Shown here: piece after piece, positions 56,762-64,000 of the stretch
Position numbering within the stretch: position 1 is the stretch's first letter
How the letters are laid out: every line of letters begins with the position of its first letter
Assembly: GCF_001940785.1 (NCBI RefSeq)
Contig: NZ_MSLS01000012.1
Span: forward strand, 1-64,000
Length of the DNA stretch: 64,000 nt
Direction: 5' to 3'
From: Bacillus sp. MRMR6
Lineage (GTDB): Bacteria > Bacillota > Bacilli > Bacillales > Cytobacillaceae
Translations under genes and position numbers: made by a program
The notes under the pieces: model-generated
The model's database searches: none
What the model was told of the DNA's origin: nothing
Seen by the model: only the letters and a program-made list of their open reading frames with translations

Positions 56762-58740
56762 ATCGATTAACCCTCACTCGTCTTTCATTGCGAAATTTCA
56801 AGGGTGTTCGTGAATTAGTCATTGAAATGAATAGTCAAAATGTCCGGATTTTCGGTGATAATGCTACGGGCAAAACTACGATTTTCGATAGCTTTATTTG
56901 GTTGCTATTCGATAAAGACAGCCAGAACAAAAAGGATTTCGCCATTAAAACACTAGCTGGTGGTAAGGAGCTTCACGGACTGGAACATGAAGTAGAAGCA
57001 ACGTTCAACTACAACGGACGTGATTTAACTCTTCGGAAGCTGTATACCGAGAAATGGACCAAGAAGCGTGGTTCTGCAACATCTGAGTTTTCAGGTCATA
57101 CCACCGATTACTTTGTGGATGGGGTCCCTTCTAAGAAAGGAGAATACACTGCGAAAGTAGATTCCATCATCAAAGAGGATATTTTCAAATTACTCACTTC
57201 GCCATCTTATTTTAATGATCAAGTGAAGTGGCAGGACCGTCGGAAAACGTTGCTTGAAATTTGCGGAGACATAACAACAGATGAAGTGATTGCTTCCAAT
57301 CATCAGCTCTCTCGACTTGATGAAATACTTAACGGTCGCAGTATTGAGGACCAAAGAAAAATTATTGCAGCTCGTCGTGCTGAAATCAACAAAGAATTGG
57401 ATAAAATCCCTGTCCGTATTGATGAAATTAAACGATCTTTACCTCAATTGGATGTAATCGAAAAGCAATCACTGGAAGCTGAAATAACTCAGTTAAACAA
57501 CGATATTGATGAAAAAATGACACTCATTAATAACATTCGCAACGGCAGTGCTATTTCGGCGAAGCAAAAAGAAATTCAAGAAATTGAAATCGCTATGTTG
57601 CAAATTAAACAGGAGCACCAGGCGACTTCGAACGATAAGGTTTATTCGTTAAAAGCACGGATTCAAGAAGAAAGTTCAAACGCTACCATTCTTCAATCTA
57701 AGGTTGATTCAATCAAGCAACGAAAGCAGATGAATCAGTACGCGGCCAAAGATCTGAACGACGGTATGGAGAAGCTTAGGTCTGAATGGCACGAGGTGAA
57801 CGAACAAGTTTTCACTCATGAATCGGACTGCAGTTGTCCAACTTGCGGACAGTCACTACCAGAGGAACAAGTTCAGGCGGCTAGAGATAAAGCCTTGGCA
57901 CAGTTTAATAAGACTAAATCTGAACGTCTGGAATCAATCAACAAGAAAGGCAAACAATCAAAAGAAAAGTTCAATGAATTAAAAAATGCCAATGACCAAT
58001 TTGACAAAGAAATTGAAAAAATTGAAGGTCAACTCCTAGAAAAAAAGGAGTTAGTTACGAAACAAAAGGATGATTTATCCACATTAGAAAGTTCTGTTGT
58101 GGATATCTTAGAGAATCCATTCTACTCAACAAAAATAACAGATAAACAACAACTCGAAAGTGATATTCGCAATTTAAGGGAAGCCGCAGACCAATCCATC
58201 CTGTCAATACAAACGGAAGATTCCGAATTAAGGATGAAAAGAGATCTTCTTCAAGGTGAGTTAGGGAAGTTCTCAGTAGCGGCTCAATCTCAAGCCAGAA
58301 TACTTGAACTTGAAAACCATGAAAGAACCCTTGCTGCTGAGTTTGAAAAGCTGGAAGAGGAGCTATACCTCACAGAAGAATTTATCCGAACCAAGGTAAA
58401 TCTACTGGAAGATCGCATCAACAGCAAGTTCAAATACGTAACATTCCAATTGTTTGACCAGCAAATAAACGGCGGATTAACAGAAACCTGTCAGACTTTA
58501 TACAACGGAGTGCCATATGACAAAGGATTGAACAATGCAGCTCGCATTAATTCCGGCTTGGATATCATAAACACTCTTTCAGAGCATTACGGATTCTCAG
58601 CTCCTATCTTCGTTGATAATGCAGAAGCCGTTACGAAATTGATTGACACAAAGGCGCAGGTAGTTAGCCTGGTCGTTTCAGAACATGATAAGACACTTAG
58701 GGTTGAGCAAATAGAAAGTAGCTTAGAGGAGGCAATTTAA
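56758..58740 (+). CDS. SbcC/Rad50-like AAA ATPase
   Basis: 660 residues. N-terminal P-loop (RIFGDNATGKTTIFDSFIWLLF), long coiled coils around a zinc-hook motif CPTCGQ near residue 362, and a C-terminal Walker B/D-loop area (PIFVDNAEAVTKLID). An SMC-type DNA processing ATPase. Directly before recT with a one-base overlap, so it likely works in phage recombination. Not paired here with an SbcD-type nuclease gene. Confidence 0.85.
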   Translation: MNRLTLTRLSLRNFKGVRELVIEMNSQNVRIFGDNATGKTTIFDSFIWLLFDKDSQNKKDFAIKTLAGGKELHGLEHEVEATFNYNGRDLTLRKLYTEKWTKKRGSATSEFSGHTTDYFVDGVPSKKGEYTAKVDSIIKEDIFKLLTSPSYFNDQVKWQDRRKTLLEICGDITTDEVIASNHQLSRLDEILNGRSIEDQRKIIAARRAEINKELDKIPVRIDEIKRSLPQLDVIEKQSLEAEITQLNNDIDEKMTLINNIRNGSAISAKQKEIQEIEIAMLQIKQEHQATSNDKVYSLKARIQEESSNATILQSKVDSIKQRKQMNQYAAKDLNDGMEKLRSEWHEVNEQVFTHESDCSCPTCGQSLPEEQVQAARDKALAQFNKTKSERLESINKKGKQSKEKFNELKNANDQFDKEIEKIEGQLLEKKELVTKQKDDLSTLESSVVDILENPFYSTKITDKQQLESDIRNLREAADQSILSIQTEDSELRMKRDLLQGELGKFSVAAQSQARILELENHERTLAAEFEKLEEELYLTEEFIRTKVNLLEDRINSKFKYVTFQLFDQQINGGLTETCQTLYNGVPYDKGLNNAARINSGLDIINTLSEHYGFSAPIFVDNAEAVTKLIDTKAQVVSLVVSEHDKTLRVEQIESSLEEAI

Positions 58741-59618
58741 TGAGTAATCAATTAGCACTAATCAAGAAAGATACGGTTGATGTAGTTGCGGCAAAGGTAA
58801 AAGAGTTTCAAGAAAAAAACGAACTTCATTTCCCTGCTAATTATAGCCCGGAGAATGCTATGAAATCAGCATGGCTGTTGTTACAAACCATTAAGGATAG
58901 AAATGGGAAACCTGCTTTGGAAGTATGTACGAAAGATAGTGTAGCCAATTCACTTTTAGATATGGTGGTTCAAGGTTTAAATCCAGCGAAGAAACAAGGT
59001 TATTTTATCGTATACGGAAACTCGCTAGTTTTTCAACGGTCCTATTTTGGTACCATGGCCGTTACCAAACGTGTAGCCAAAGCAAAGAGCATTGATGCAG
59101 CTGTCATTTATGAAGGTGACGATGTTGACTACGAAATGGTAAACGGCCGTATCACCAATCTTACCCATAAACAGAAATTCGGAAACATCAACAAAGACAA
59201 AGTGATTGGAGCTTATGCAACCATCGTTATGGATGACGGAAGCGTTTATCACGAATTAATGACGATTGATGAAATCAGAAAAGCCTGGAGCAAAGCGCAA
59301 TTTTGGGCGAAGGGTCAGGCAGTAGAAAAAGATGGAAGTACGCATGATGAATTCAAAGGTGAAATGGCAAAGAAAACCGTCATTAATCGTGCATGTAAAA
59401 AGTTCATGAATTCCTCTGATGATAGCAGCTTAGTCATGCAACACGTTAATCGAGCTGATGAAGCAGCAGAAGAAGCAGAACTAGAAGAAGAAATTCGAAG
59501 TAACGCTAATGGTGAAGTCATTGATATTGAGTTTGAAGAAAGACCAAATCAGCAGGAGTTACTGGATGATAGGGAGCTTGAGAAGGAACCTGTAAGTGCC
59601 GGCGGTCCTGACTGGTGA
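58740..59618 (+). CDS. recT: RecT-family single-strand annealing protein
   Basis: 292 residues. Anneals complementary single strands in phage recombination. Core pattern VANSLLDMVVQGLNPAKKQGYFIVYGNSLVFQRSYFGTMAVTKR and the acidic C-terminal tail (VIDIEFEERPNQQELLDD) are typical. No YqaJ exonuclease gene is adjacent; an SbcC-like ATPase and an MBL-fold gene flank it. Confidence 0.92.
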   Translation: MSNQLALIKKDTVDVVAAKVKEFQEKNELHFPANYSPENAMKSAWLLLQTIKDRNGKPALEVCTKDSVANSLLDMVVQGLNPAKKQGYFIVYGNSLVFQRSYFGTMAVTKRVAKAKSIDAAVIYEGDDVDYEMVNGRITNLTHKQKFGNINKDKVIGAYATIVMDDGSVYHELMTIDEIRKAWSKAQFWAKGQAVEKDGSTHDEFKGEMAKKTVINRACKKFMNSSDDSSLVMQHVNRADEAAEEAELEEEIRSNANGEVIDIEFEERPNQQELLDDRELEKEPVSAGGPDW

Positions 59619-59624
59619 TTGAAA

Positions 59625-59644
59625 AGAGGGGATTTTCCCCCTCT
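59625..59644. other. Hairpin after recT
   Basis: AGAGGGG and CCCCTCT around a short loop, without a T run; lies between recT and the next ribosome site. Confidence 0.4.
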
Positions 59645-59660
59645 GATAAGGAGGTAGCAA

Positions 59661-60125
59661 ATGACTAAAACTCATTGCCAATCAGGAACGAAATTGCATT
59701 ATATCTGGATTGAAATGCGTCAAAGGTGTCAAAATCCGAATCATCCAAGGTATGAACTATATGGCGATCGTGGAATTAAAGTTTGTGAGGAATGGCAATC
59801 TTTTGAACCGTTTTATTCTTGGGCTATTGAAAATGGATACAACGAAGGCTTGAGTATAGACAGAATGAACAATGATGGGAATTATGAATCAAATAACTGT
59901 AGGTGGGCAAATCAATCTACTCAAATGGGTAATACTCGAAGAACTAAAAAAATTGAATATAAAGGCAGGATACAAAGCCTTGCGGAGTGGGCAAGAGAAT
60001 TAGGTCTCAATTATTACACACTAAGAAGCAGGCTTAGAAATGGCTGGGATGCAAAACGAATGTTTGAAACTCCAATGGAGGGTCGTAAATACTATGCTCG
60101 ACATAAATGCAATAGCAACCGGTAG
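59661..60125 (+). CDS. HNH/AP2-type homing-endonuclease-like protein
   Basis: 154 residues. Pattern YGDRGIKVCEEWQSFEPFYSWAIENGY, LSIDRMNNDGNYESNNCRWA, then N-R-K and an AP2-like tail (QSLAEWARELGLNYYTLRSRLRNGW), common in small phage proteins related to HNH homing nucleases with AP2 domains, but I do not see a classical HNH triad. AAGGAGG before the ATG. It lies between recT and the MBL gene, and overlaps the latter by 32 bp. Confidence 0.7.
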   Translation: MTKTHCQSGTKLHYIWIEMRQRCQNPNHPRYELYGDRGIKVCEEWQSFEPFYSWAIENGYNEGLSIDRMNNDGNYESNNCRWANQSTQMGNTRRTKKIEYKGRIQSLAEWARELGLNYYTLRSRLRNGWDAKRMFETPMEGRKYYARHKCNSNR

Positions 60126-60795
60126 TAAAGGGAATGCCTATTTAATTGATGACGGTGTAACTAAGCTTCTTCTAGAATGCGGTATAGCATGGAAAGAGAT
60201 TCAAAAAAAACTGAATTTTAGAACTTCGGAGATTAAAGGGTGCTTAGTCTCTCATAATCACAATGACCACAGCAAATCCATAAATGACGTTATGAAGGCT
60301 GGAATTGACGTATACGCTTCGAAAGGCACCTTTGAGACTCTTAGGATTAACAACCATCGAGTGAAGCCTGTTAAAGCCCGTGAGCAATTCCAGATAGGTA
60401 CATGGACGATACTCCCTTTTGAAGTGGAGCATGATGTTTCTGAACCAATTGGATTTCTTTTAGCGAACAAACAAGGTGAGAAGGTGCTTTTCGCTACAGA
60501 CACATACTTTATTCGGTATAAATTCCAGGGACTTACTCACGTTCTTGTAGAGTGCAACTATAGCAAAGAAATCCTTAATCAAAATGTAGCTGCTGGAATT
60601 ATTGATAAGGGTAGGAAAAAACGGTTAATGCGGTCACATTTCAGTTTGGAGAACGTGAAGGAATTTTTAAAAGTAAATGATTTATCCAAGGTACAGGAAA
60701 TTTGGTTGTTGCATCTTTCAGATACAAATTCAGATGCGGATCTATTTAAACGAGAAATACAGGAACTAACCGGGAAAGTGGTTTTTGTTCCTTAG
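60094..60795 (+). CDS. MBL-fold (metallo-beta-lactamase) hydrolase
   Basis: 233 residues. SHNHNDHSKS is the His-x-His-x-Asp-His metal motif; FATDTYFIRY and LLHLSDTNSD hold the later ligands. Related to YycJ-type nucleases and common next to phage recT, suggesting a DNA processing role. ATG 60094 uses a GGAGGG site inside the end of the previous gene; a frame from 60040 is not needed. Confidence 0.88.
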   Translation: MLDINAIATGSKGNAYLIDDGVTKLLLECGIAWKEIQKKLNFRTSEIKGCLVSHNHNDHSKSINDVMKAGIDVYASKGTFETLRINNHRVKPVKAREQFQIGTWTILPFEVEHDVSEPIGFLLANKQGEKVLFATDTYFIRYKFQGLTHVLVECNYSKEILNQNVAAGIIDKGRKKRLMRSHFSLENVKEFLKVNDLSKVQEIWLLHLSDTNSDADLFKREIQELTGKVVFVP

Positions 60796-60834
60796 AAACC
60801 AAGAGTAACGATAATAATAGAGGAGGTATTTAAA

Positions 60835-61002
60835 ATGAAATGGGTTCAAATTAATGATTTAGCCTATGAACATGTATTTGAATTAGAAGGCGATGAAAGT
60901 ACTACTATTCATTTGGTCGGTGATATTGAAAAAGCTAAAAGTAAATTAAAGATTATTTTCGGTTCTAGTGTGGAAATTGAAACATTTGAAGATGAAGAAT
61001 AG
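60835..61002 (+). CDS. Small acidic phage protein
   Basis: 55 residues, MKWVQINDLAYEHVFELEGD to VEIETFEDEE. AGGAGG lies seven bases before the ATG. Many Glu/Asp. A DNA mimic is possible but this is guesswork. Family not recognised. Confidence 0.7.
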   Translation: MKWVQINDLAYEHVFELEGDESTTIHLVGDIEKAKSKLKIIFGSSVEIETFEDEE

Positions 61003-61021
61003 CCACTATTCGAACAAATAC

Positions 61022-61046
61022 GAGGTTATAAACCTCTTTTCTTTTA
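61022..61046 (+). terminator. Terminator within the early region
   Basis: GAGGTT ATA AACCTC followed by TTTTCTTTT. Short stem; may be an antitermination target. Confidence 0.6.
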
Positions 61047-61114
61047 ACCTAATTGCGAAATTTGATGAACGAAACAAAGTATAGAAAATAATTTGTTGCA
61101 TAGGAGAGGGCGAA

Positions 61115-61768
61115 ATGAACCAATTAGTATTTATTGAGAGCAATCAAGCAGTTACAGACTCACTAATTGTCGCAGAGGTTTTTGGAAAACGGCACGACAG
61201 AGTGCTTCAAGATATTCGAGATTTAGGTTGTAGTGAGGAATTTAGAGTCCACAATTTCGTGGAGTCCTCTTACATTAATTCTCAAAATAAGGAACTGCCA
61301 AAATACTACATGAACCAAAAAGGCTTCACACTTTTAGCCATGGGTTACACCGGGAAAGAGGCTATGAAATTTAAAGAGGCTTACATCAATGAATTTGAAC
61401 GAATGGAACACGAATTAAAGAAGCCTAGAATTCTCTCGGATAAAGAACAACTTATGGCATCGATGAAATTATCTTTAGAAGCTGCAGAAGAAATTGCTGT
61501 TGTCAAAGAAGAAGTGAAAGAGGTTCGAGGCATGGTGGAAAATCAAATTACCTTAGATCACGGGGAACAGCGTCGCATTCAAAGGGCAGTTAATTGCAGG
61601 GTTTACGAATTGGAAACTGATAAAGAGTTTAGAAAAAAGCTATTTAGCGAGCTTCATAGAGAGATTAAGGATCGTTTTGCAGTAACCAGCTATAAAGACA
61701 TCAAGAGGAAGGATATGCAGACAGCTATCCGGTACATAGAGGGCTGGGTGCCAAGGAGGGTGTCATGA
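61115..61768 (+). CDS. Rha-type antirepressor with ORF6C domain
   Basis: 217 residues. N-terminal Rha domain (SLIVAEVFGKRHDRVLQDIRDLG, PKYYMNQKGFTLLAMGYTGKEAMKFKEAYINEF) and C-terminal ORF6C-type region (YELETDKEFRKKLFSELHREIKDRFAVTSYKDI). Such proteins regulate phage development. GGAGAGGG before ATG. Confidence 0.9.
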   Translation: MNQLVFIESNQAVTDSLIVAEVFGKRHDRVLQDIRDLGCSEEFRVHNFVESSYINSQNKELPKYYMNQKGFTLLAMGYTGKEAMKFKEAYINEFERMEHELKKPRILSDKEQLMASMKLSLEAAEEIAVVKEEVKEVRGMVENQITLDHGEQRRIQRAVNCRVYELETDKEFRKKLFSELHREIKDRFAVTSYKDIKRKDMQTAIRYIEGWVPRRVS

Positions 61769-61845
61769 TATTAGGTATATTCTTTCTAATTTTGTTCGCA
61801 TTCGTTATGGGTATGATAATCGGGGATTTTACTGCAGAAAAATAA
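61765..61845 (+). CDS. Small membrane peptide
   Basis: 26 residues, MILGIFFLILFAFVMGMIIG then DFTAEK. One transmembrane helix. Overlaps the Rha stop by 4 bp and has AAGGAGGG upstream, so translation is likely. Confidence 0.6.
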   Translation: MILGIFFLILFAFVMGMIIGDFTAEK

Positions 61846-61848
61846 AAA

Positions 61849-61868
61849 ACCTCTGCGCCAACAGAGGT
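61849..61868. other. Hairpin before the replication gene
   Basis: ACCTCTG and CAGAGGT around CGCCAA; no T run follows. Confidence 0.45.
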
Positions 61869-61940
61869 CCTTACAAAATAACACATTATTAATATATCAC
61901 GATGTACAAGAATTATACCAAGAATTTAGGGGTGATGGGC

Positions 61941-62768
61941 TTGGCGGACGTTCAACTAGAACATGGATACACCAGGATTGCTAACGACATTTTAGAACAT
62001 ATTGCTAGAATCAAGCTAAGCCCCACTCAATATAGAATCCTTTTCCTTGTATGGCGGTGCACTTACGGTTTTCAGAAAAAAGAACATGATATGTCATTAT
62101 CATTTATTAGCGAAGGAACAGGATTAGATAAAAGAAATATTCGAAGAGAGCTAAAGGTGCTTGAGGATAAGAAAATCATTCATCAAAACATCAAAAATGG
62201 CAGTTACAGAAAATTATCATTTAACAAAAATTATGATCAATGGTTGGTTGAAATCGAACCATGGGTGAAATCGACCATGGGCGAAACTGACAATGCTACC
62301 ATGGGCGAAACTGACAATGCCACCATGGGCGAAACTGACAACCAAAAAAGAAATAATAAAGAAAATATAAAGAAAAAAGATGTAGTAGTAAAAGGGGATA
62401 TAGCTGTGAATCGTATTTTAGATATTTTGGAAAAAAGCAAAATCCTCGGTGAAAAGGAAATTACAGAATTTCTTCGTGACGATATTGCGGACGTCATCGA
62501 TAACTTTGGATTTGATCAACCAGAAGAAATGATTATAGCGGCAATTAAAGAAACGGCAAGAGGAAACGGTAAAACTTGGCTTTATGTCTATAAAAAATTA
62601 GTAGCTTGGAAGAAACAAGGAGTAAAGAGTATTGCAGATTTAGAGAATCTTCAAGGCGAGGAGGTCCAAAACAATGGCAAGAAGTATCGCAGAGGTACTG
62701 GCAGAACTGCAGGAGAGAGTAAAAAAGAACCATTCAACTTCTTCGGTGATAAAGTCGGCAGATACTGA
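61941..62768 (+). CDS. Phage replication initiator (O-like)
   Basis: 275 residues from TTG 61941 (AGGGG eight bases upstream; ATG 61935 also possible). N-terminal winged helix of phage O-type replication proteins: ADVQLEHGYTRIANDILEHIARI, SPTQYRILFLVWRCTYGF, SLSFISEGTGLDKRNIRRELKVL. The middle holds three MGETDNAT repeats encoded by origin-like DNA repeats. The C-terminal part (TWLYVYKKLVAWKKQG) probably binds the helicase loader, whose gene overlaps by 95 bp. Confidence 0.88.
   Translation: MADVQLEHGYTRIANDILEHIARIKLSPTQYRILFLVWRCTYGFQKKEHDMSLSFISEGTGLDKRNIRRELKVLEDKKIIHQNIKNGSYRKLSFNKNYDQWLVEIEPWVKSTMGETDNATMGETDNATMGETDNQKRNNKENIKKKDVVVKGDIAVNRILDILEKSKILGEKEITEFLRDDIADVIDNFGFDQPEEMIIAAIKETARGNGKTWLYVYKKLVAWKKQGVKSIADLENLQGEEVQNNGKKYRRGTGRTAGESKKEPFNFFGDKVGRY
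62258..62385. other. Probable phage replication origin (iterons plus AT-rich region)
   Basis: Direct 24-bp repeats at 62274, 62298 and 62322 (unit ACCATGGGCGAAACTGACAA + 4), preceded by a degenerate half copy at 62258. Then comes a ~40-bp A/T-rich stretch (62344-62385) nearly without C. This is the lambda-like layout of iterons inside the initiator gene next to an unwinding region. Confidence 0.7.
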
Positions 62769-63522
62769 GCATTACAACTGCTCAAATTGTAAGGATAAAG
62801 GTTTCCTTCTGGAAATGGTTCCAGACCTCCTTCCTGACGGAGAACAAAAGAAATGGCCCAATGGTTCATTAAAGTTCTATGAAGTCTTAAAGGACTGTGT
62901 GTGTGCTCCTAAAAGGCAAGCTACTCACCTTATGAAGTTTAGCGAGATTACGGATGAGTTTAAGAAGATGACATTTGGCAACTTTACCTTGGAGGGAAAG
63001 CCTGAAGCCATTCAGAAAGCTCACCAGTGTGCCGTAGATTACTATAAATCGTTTGACCATATTAAAGACCAAAGATGTAACTCTATTAGTCTATTGGGGC
63101 AGCCAGGAGCTGGCAAAACACATTTACTGACAGCACTTGCTAATAACCTAATCATGAAAAAACAAATCAGTGTTTTATACTTCCCGTTTGTGGAAGGCTT
63201 CAATGACTTGAAGGATGATTTCAATTTACTGGAGGAAAAACTCACGAAAATGAAACGTGTCGGAATCCTGTTCATTGATGATTTATTCAAAGGGAGAAAG
63301 GATCCTACAGACTTTCAAATTGAGCAAATGTTCGCTGTTATTAACTATCGATACCTTAACCATAAGCCAATCATGATTTCGTCAGAAAAGACGGTGGACG
63401 AGCTGTGCGATATCGATGAGGCATTAGGCACTCGGATTTATCAAATGAGCAAAAATTATACGGTTGTGATTAAAGGAGATCGAAAGCTTTTAAATCATAG
63501 ATTGGTGGGTGTAGAGGAATGA
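62674..63522 (+). CDS. DnaC-like helicase loader ATPase
   Basis: 282 residues. N-terminal Cys cluster (CSNCKDKGF, CVCAPK) and AAA+ core with LLGQPGAGKTHLLTALANNL (Walker A), ILFIDDLFKG (Walker B) and YTVVIKGDRKLLNHRL. Loads the host replicative helicase at the phage origin. GAGGAGG before ATG. Overlaps the initiator gene. Confidence 0.92.
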   Translation: MARSIAEVLAELQERVKKNHSTSSVIKSADTEHYNCSNCKDKGFLLEMVPDLLPDGEQKKWPNGSLKFYEVLKDCVCAPKRQATHLMKFSEITDEFKKMTFGNFTLEGKPEAIQKAHQCAVDYYKSFDHIKDQRCNSISLLGQPGAGKTHLLTALANNLIMKKQISVLYFPFVEGFNDLKDDFNLLEEKLTKMKRVGILFIDDLFKGRKDPTDFQIEQMFAVINYRYLNHKPIMISSEKTVDELCDIDEALGTRIYQMSKNYTVVIKGDRKLLNHRLVGVEE

Positions 63523-63893
63523 AACTAGGTGACAAAGTTACCACCTTTAAAATCTTAGTTAAATCTAATGAATACCTTCCAGACAATCCAGACTTGATGA
63601 CACCTGAACAAAAACAAAAATGGGAAGACGGTGACCCAATTTGGGTAAAAAAACGCGTGATAAAAAAATTTGAAAAGGCAAAAGAAGGCATCGTTGTTGG
63701 AAAAAGAAAAATCAGCGTTGCGAACCTCTTGGATTGGGTAGAAGGAGATTTTTATTTAGGTGAATATGCCCCAGACGGTCGATATCGTTCGATAGAGACT
63801 ACCTTTGAAAATGTATACTTAGTGGCTTGTAATTTGAAAGGTCTTTATTATGTCAGGCCTGAGGATGTAGAAGGGAGCGAAAATCATGTTTAA
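63519..63893 (+). CDS. Phage protein, unknown
   Basis: 124 residues starting with ATGA overlap on the loader gene. Begins MKLGDKVTTFKILVKSNEYLPDNPD; no motif recognised. Two KVxx-type beta stretches and a Lys-rich middle. Confidence 0.7.
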   Translation: MKLGDKVTTFKILVKSNEYLPDNPDLMTPEQKQKWEDGDPIWVKKRVIKKFEKAKEGIVVGKRKISVANLLDWVEGDFYLGEYAPDGRYRSIETTFENVYLVACNLKGLYYVRPEDVEGSENHV

Positions 63894-64000
63894 AAGCGGC
63901 GACTGGATTATTGATAACAATAGCGGCACGTTTGGTACGGTTTCCAATGTATTTGTTGATGGTGTGACGGCACACTTTGGCAGGAGGGTAGTCATTCGAA
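63886..64000 (+). CDS. Phage protein, partial at the right edge
   Basis: Starts ATG 63886 after AAGGGAG and reads MFKSGDWIIDNNSGTFGTVS to RRVVIR at the edge. Overlaps the previous gene. KOW-like beta pattern; not identified. Confidence 0.6.
   Translation, partial: MFKSGDWIIDNNSGTFGTVSNVFVDGVTAHFGRRVVIR

Larger units (their letters stand above)
52704..64000. mobile_element. Prophage, left part (continues past the window)
   Basis: A lysogeny module (integrase, ImmA/IrrE protease, CI-like repressor on the minus strand), a rightward early operon led by a Cro-like gene, recombination genes and replication genes, in Siphoviridae-like order. It begins within the 72 bp between the glnA terminator and the integrase stop; the exact attachment core cannot be set because the right junction is outside. 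Confidence 0.92.

Overview
The window looks like chromosome of a spore-forming, low-GC Bacillaceae member, plausibly Neobacillus or a close Bacillus relative; the genus is inference. The order mutS-mutL ... mreB homologue ... miaA-hfq ... spoVK ... hflX-ynbB-glnR-glnA is the one known from Bacillus subtilis. SpoVK implies sporulation. Ribosome binding sites are strong AGGAGG types, and TTG and GTG starts are common.

Layout. 1-404: tandem array of a ~52-bp non-coding repeat cut by the window edge. 515-2587: an esterase and an ATP-binding cassette ATPase. 2852-4869: rhamnulose-1-phosphate aldolase followed by an iron alcohol dehydrogenase gene whose middle is rearranged as two side-by-side inverted blocks. 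5033-9817: CAP-domain lipoprotein, K+ channel, alpha-galactosidase MelA with a divergent AraC regulator. 9928-13890: two Gfo/Idh/MocA oxidoreductases, a ThuA-like protein and an AraC regulator. 14069-16000: fbp. 16154-23897: LacI-type regulator with divergent operon (fucose-isomerase-like enzyme, split transketolase, FGGY kinase, GH140/DUF4038-like apiosidase). I read this as intracellular D-apiose release and catabolism. 24117-31341: an HxlR regulator with two nearly identical operator/promoter copies, one before a broken ccdA-like gene and one before an operon of two sirtuin-like proteins, an HD hydrolase, PncB and PncA, i.e. NAD consumption coupled to NAD salvage. 31370-33876: broken DUF896 gene, hslO, mnmA and a small gene.

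34027-36840 is a 2.8-kb remnant element in the 3' end of tRNA-Arg(CCU), bounded by a 49-bp perfect direct repeat. It holds a frameshifted yolD-like gene, an unknown Cys-containing protein and a phage-type HTH protein, but no visible integrase. Upstream of the tRNA are tandem repeats that carry copies of the tRNA 5' end. 37250-52703 is the conserved core (mutSL, mreBH, miaA, hfq, spoVK, hflX, ynbB, glnRA) with GlnR boxes before glnR.

From about 52704 to the right edge lies the left part of a prophage: tyrosine integrase, ImmA/IrrE protease, CI-like and Cro-like repressors with a four-operator switch, small early genes, SbcC-like ATPase, RecT, MBL-fold hydrolase, Rha antirepressor, replication initiator with embedded iterons, and a DnaC-like loader. 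Structural genes and the right attachment site lie outside.

The most interesting signals are the sirtuin/NAD-salvage operon with its duplicated HxlR operator, the probable apiose operon with a non-standard candidate isomerase, the doubly inverted dehydrogenase gene, and the tRNA-associated element and repeats. All family assignments were made by reading the sequence; no database search was run.
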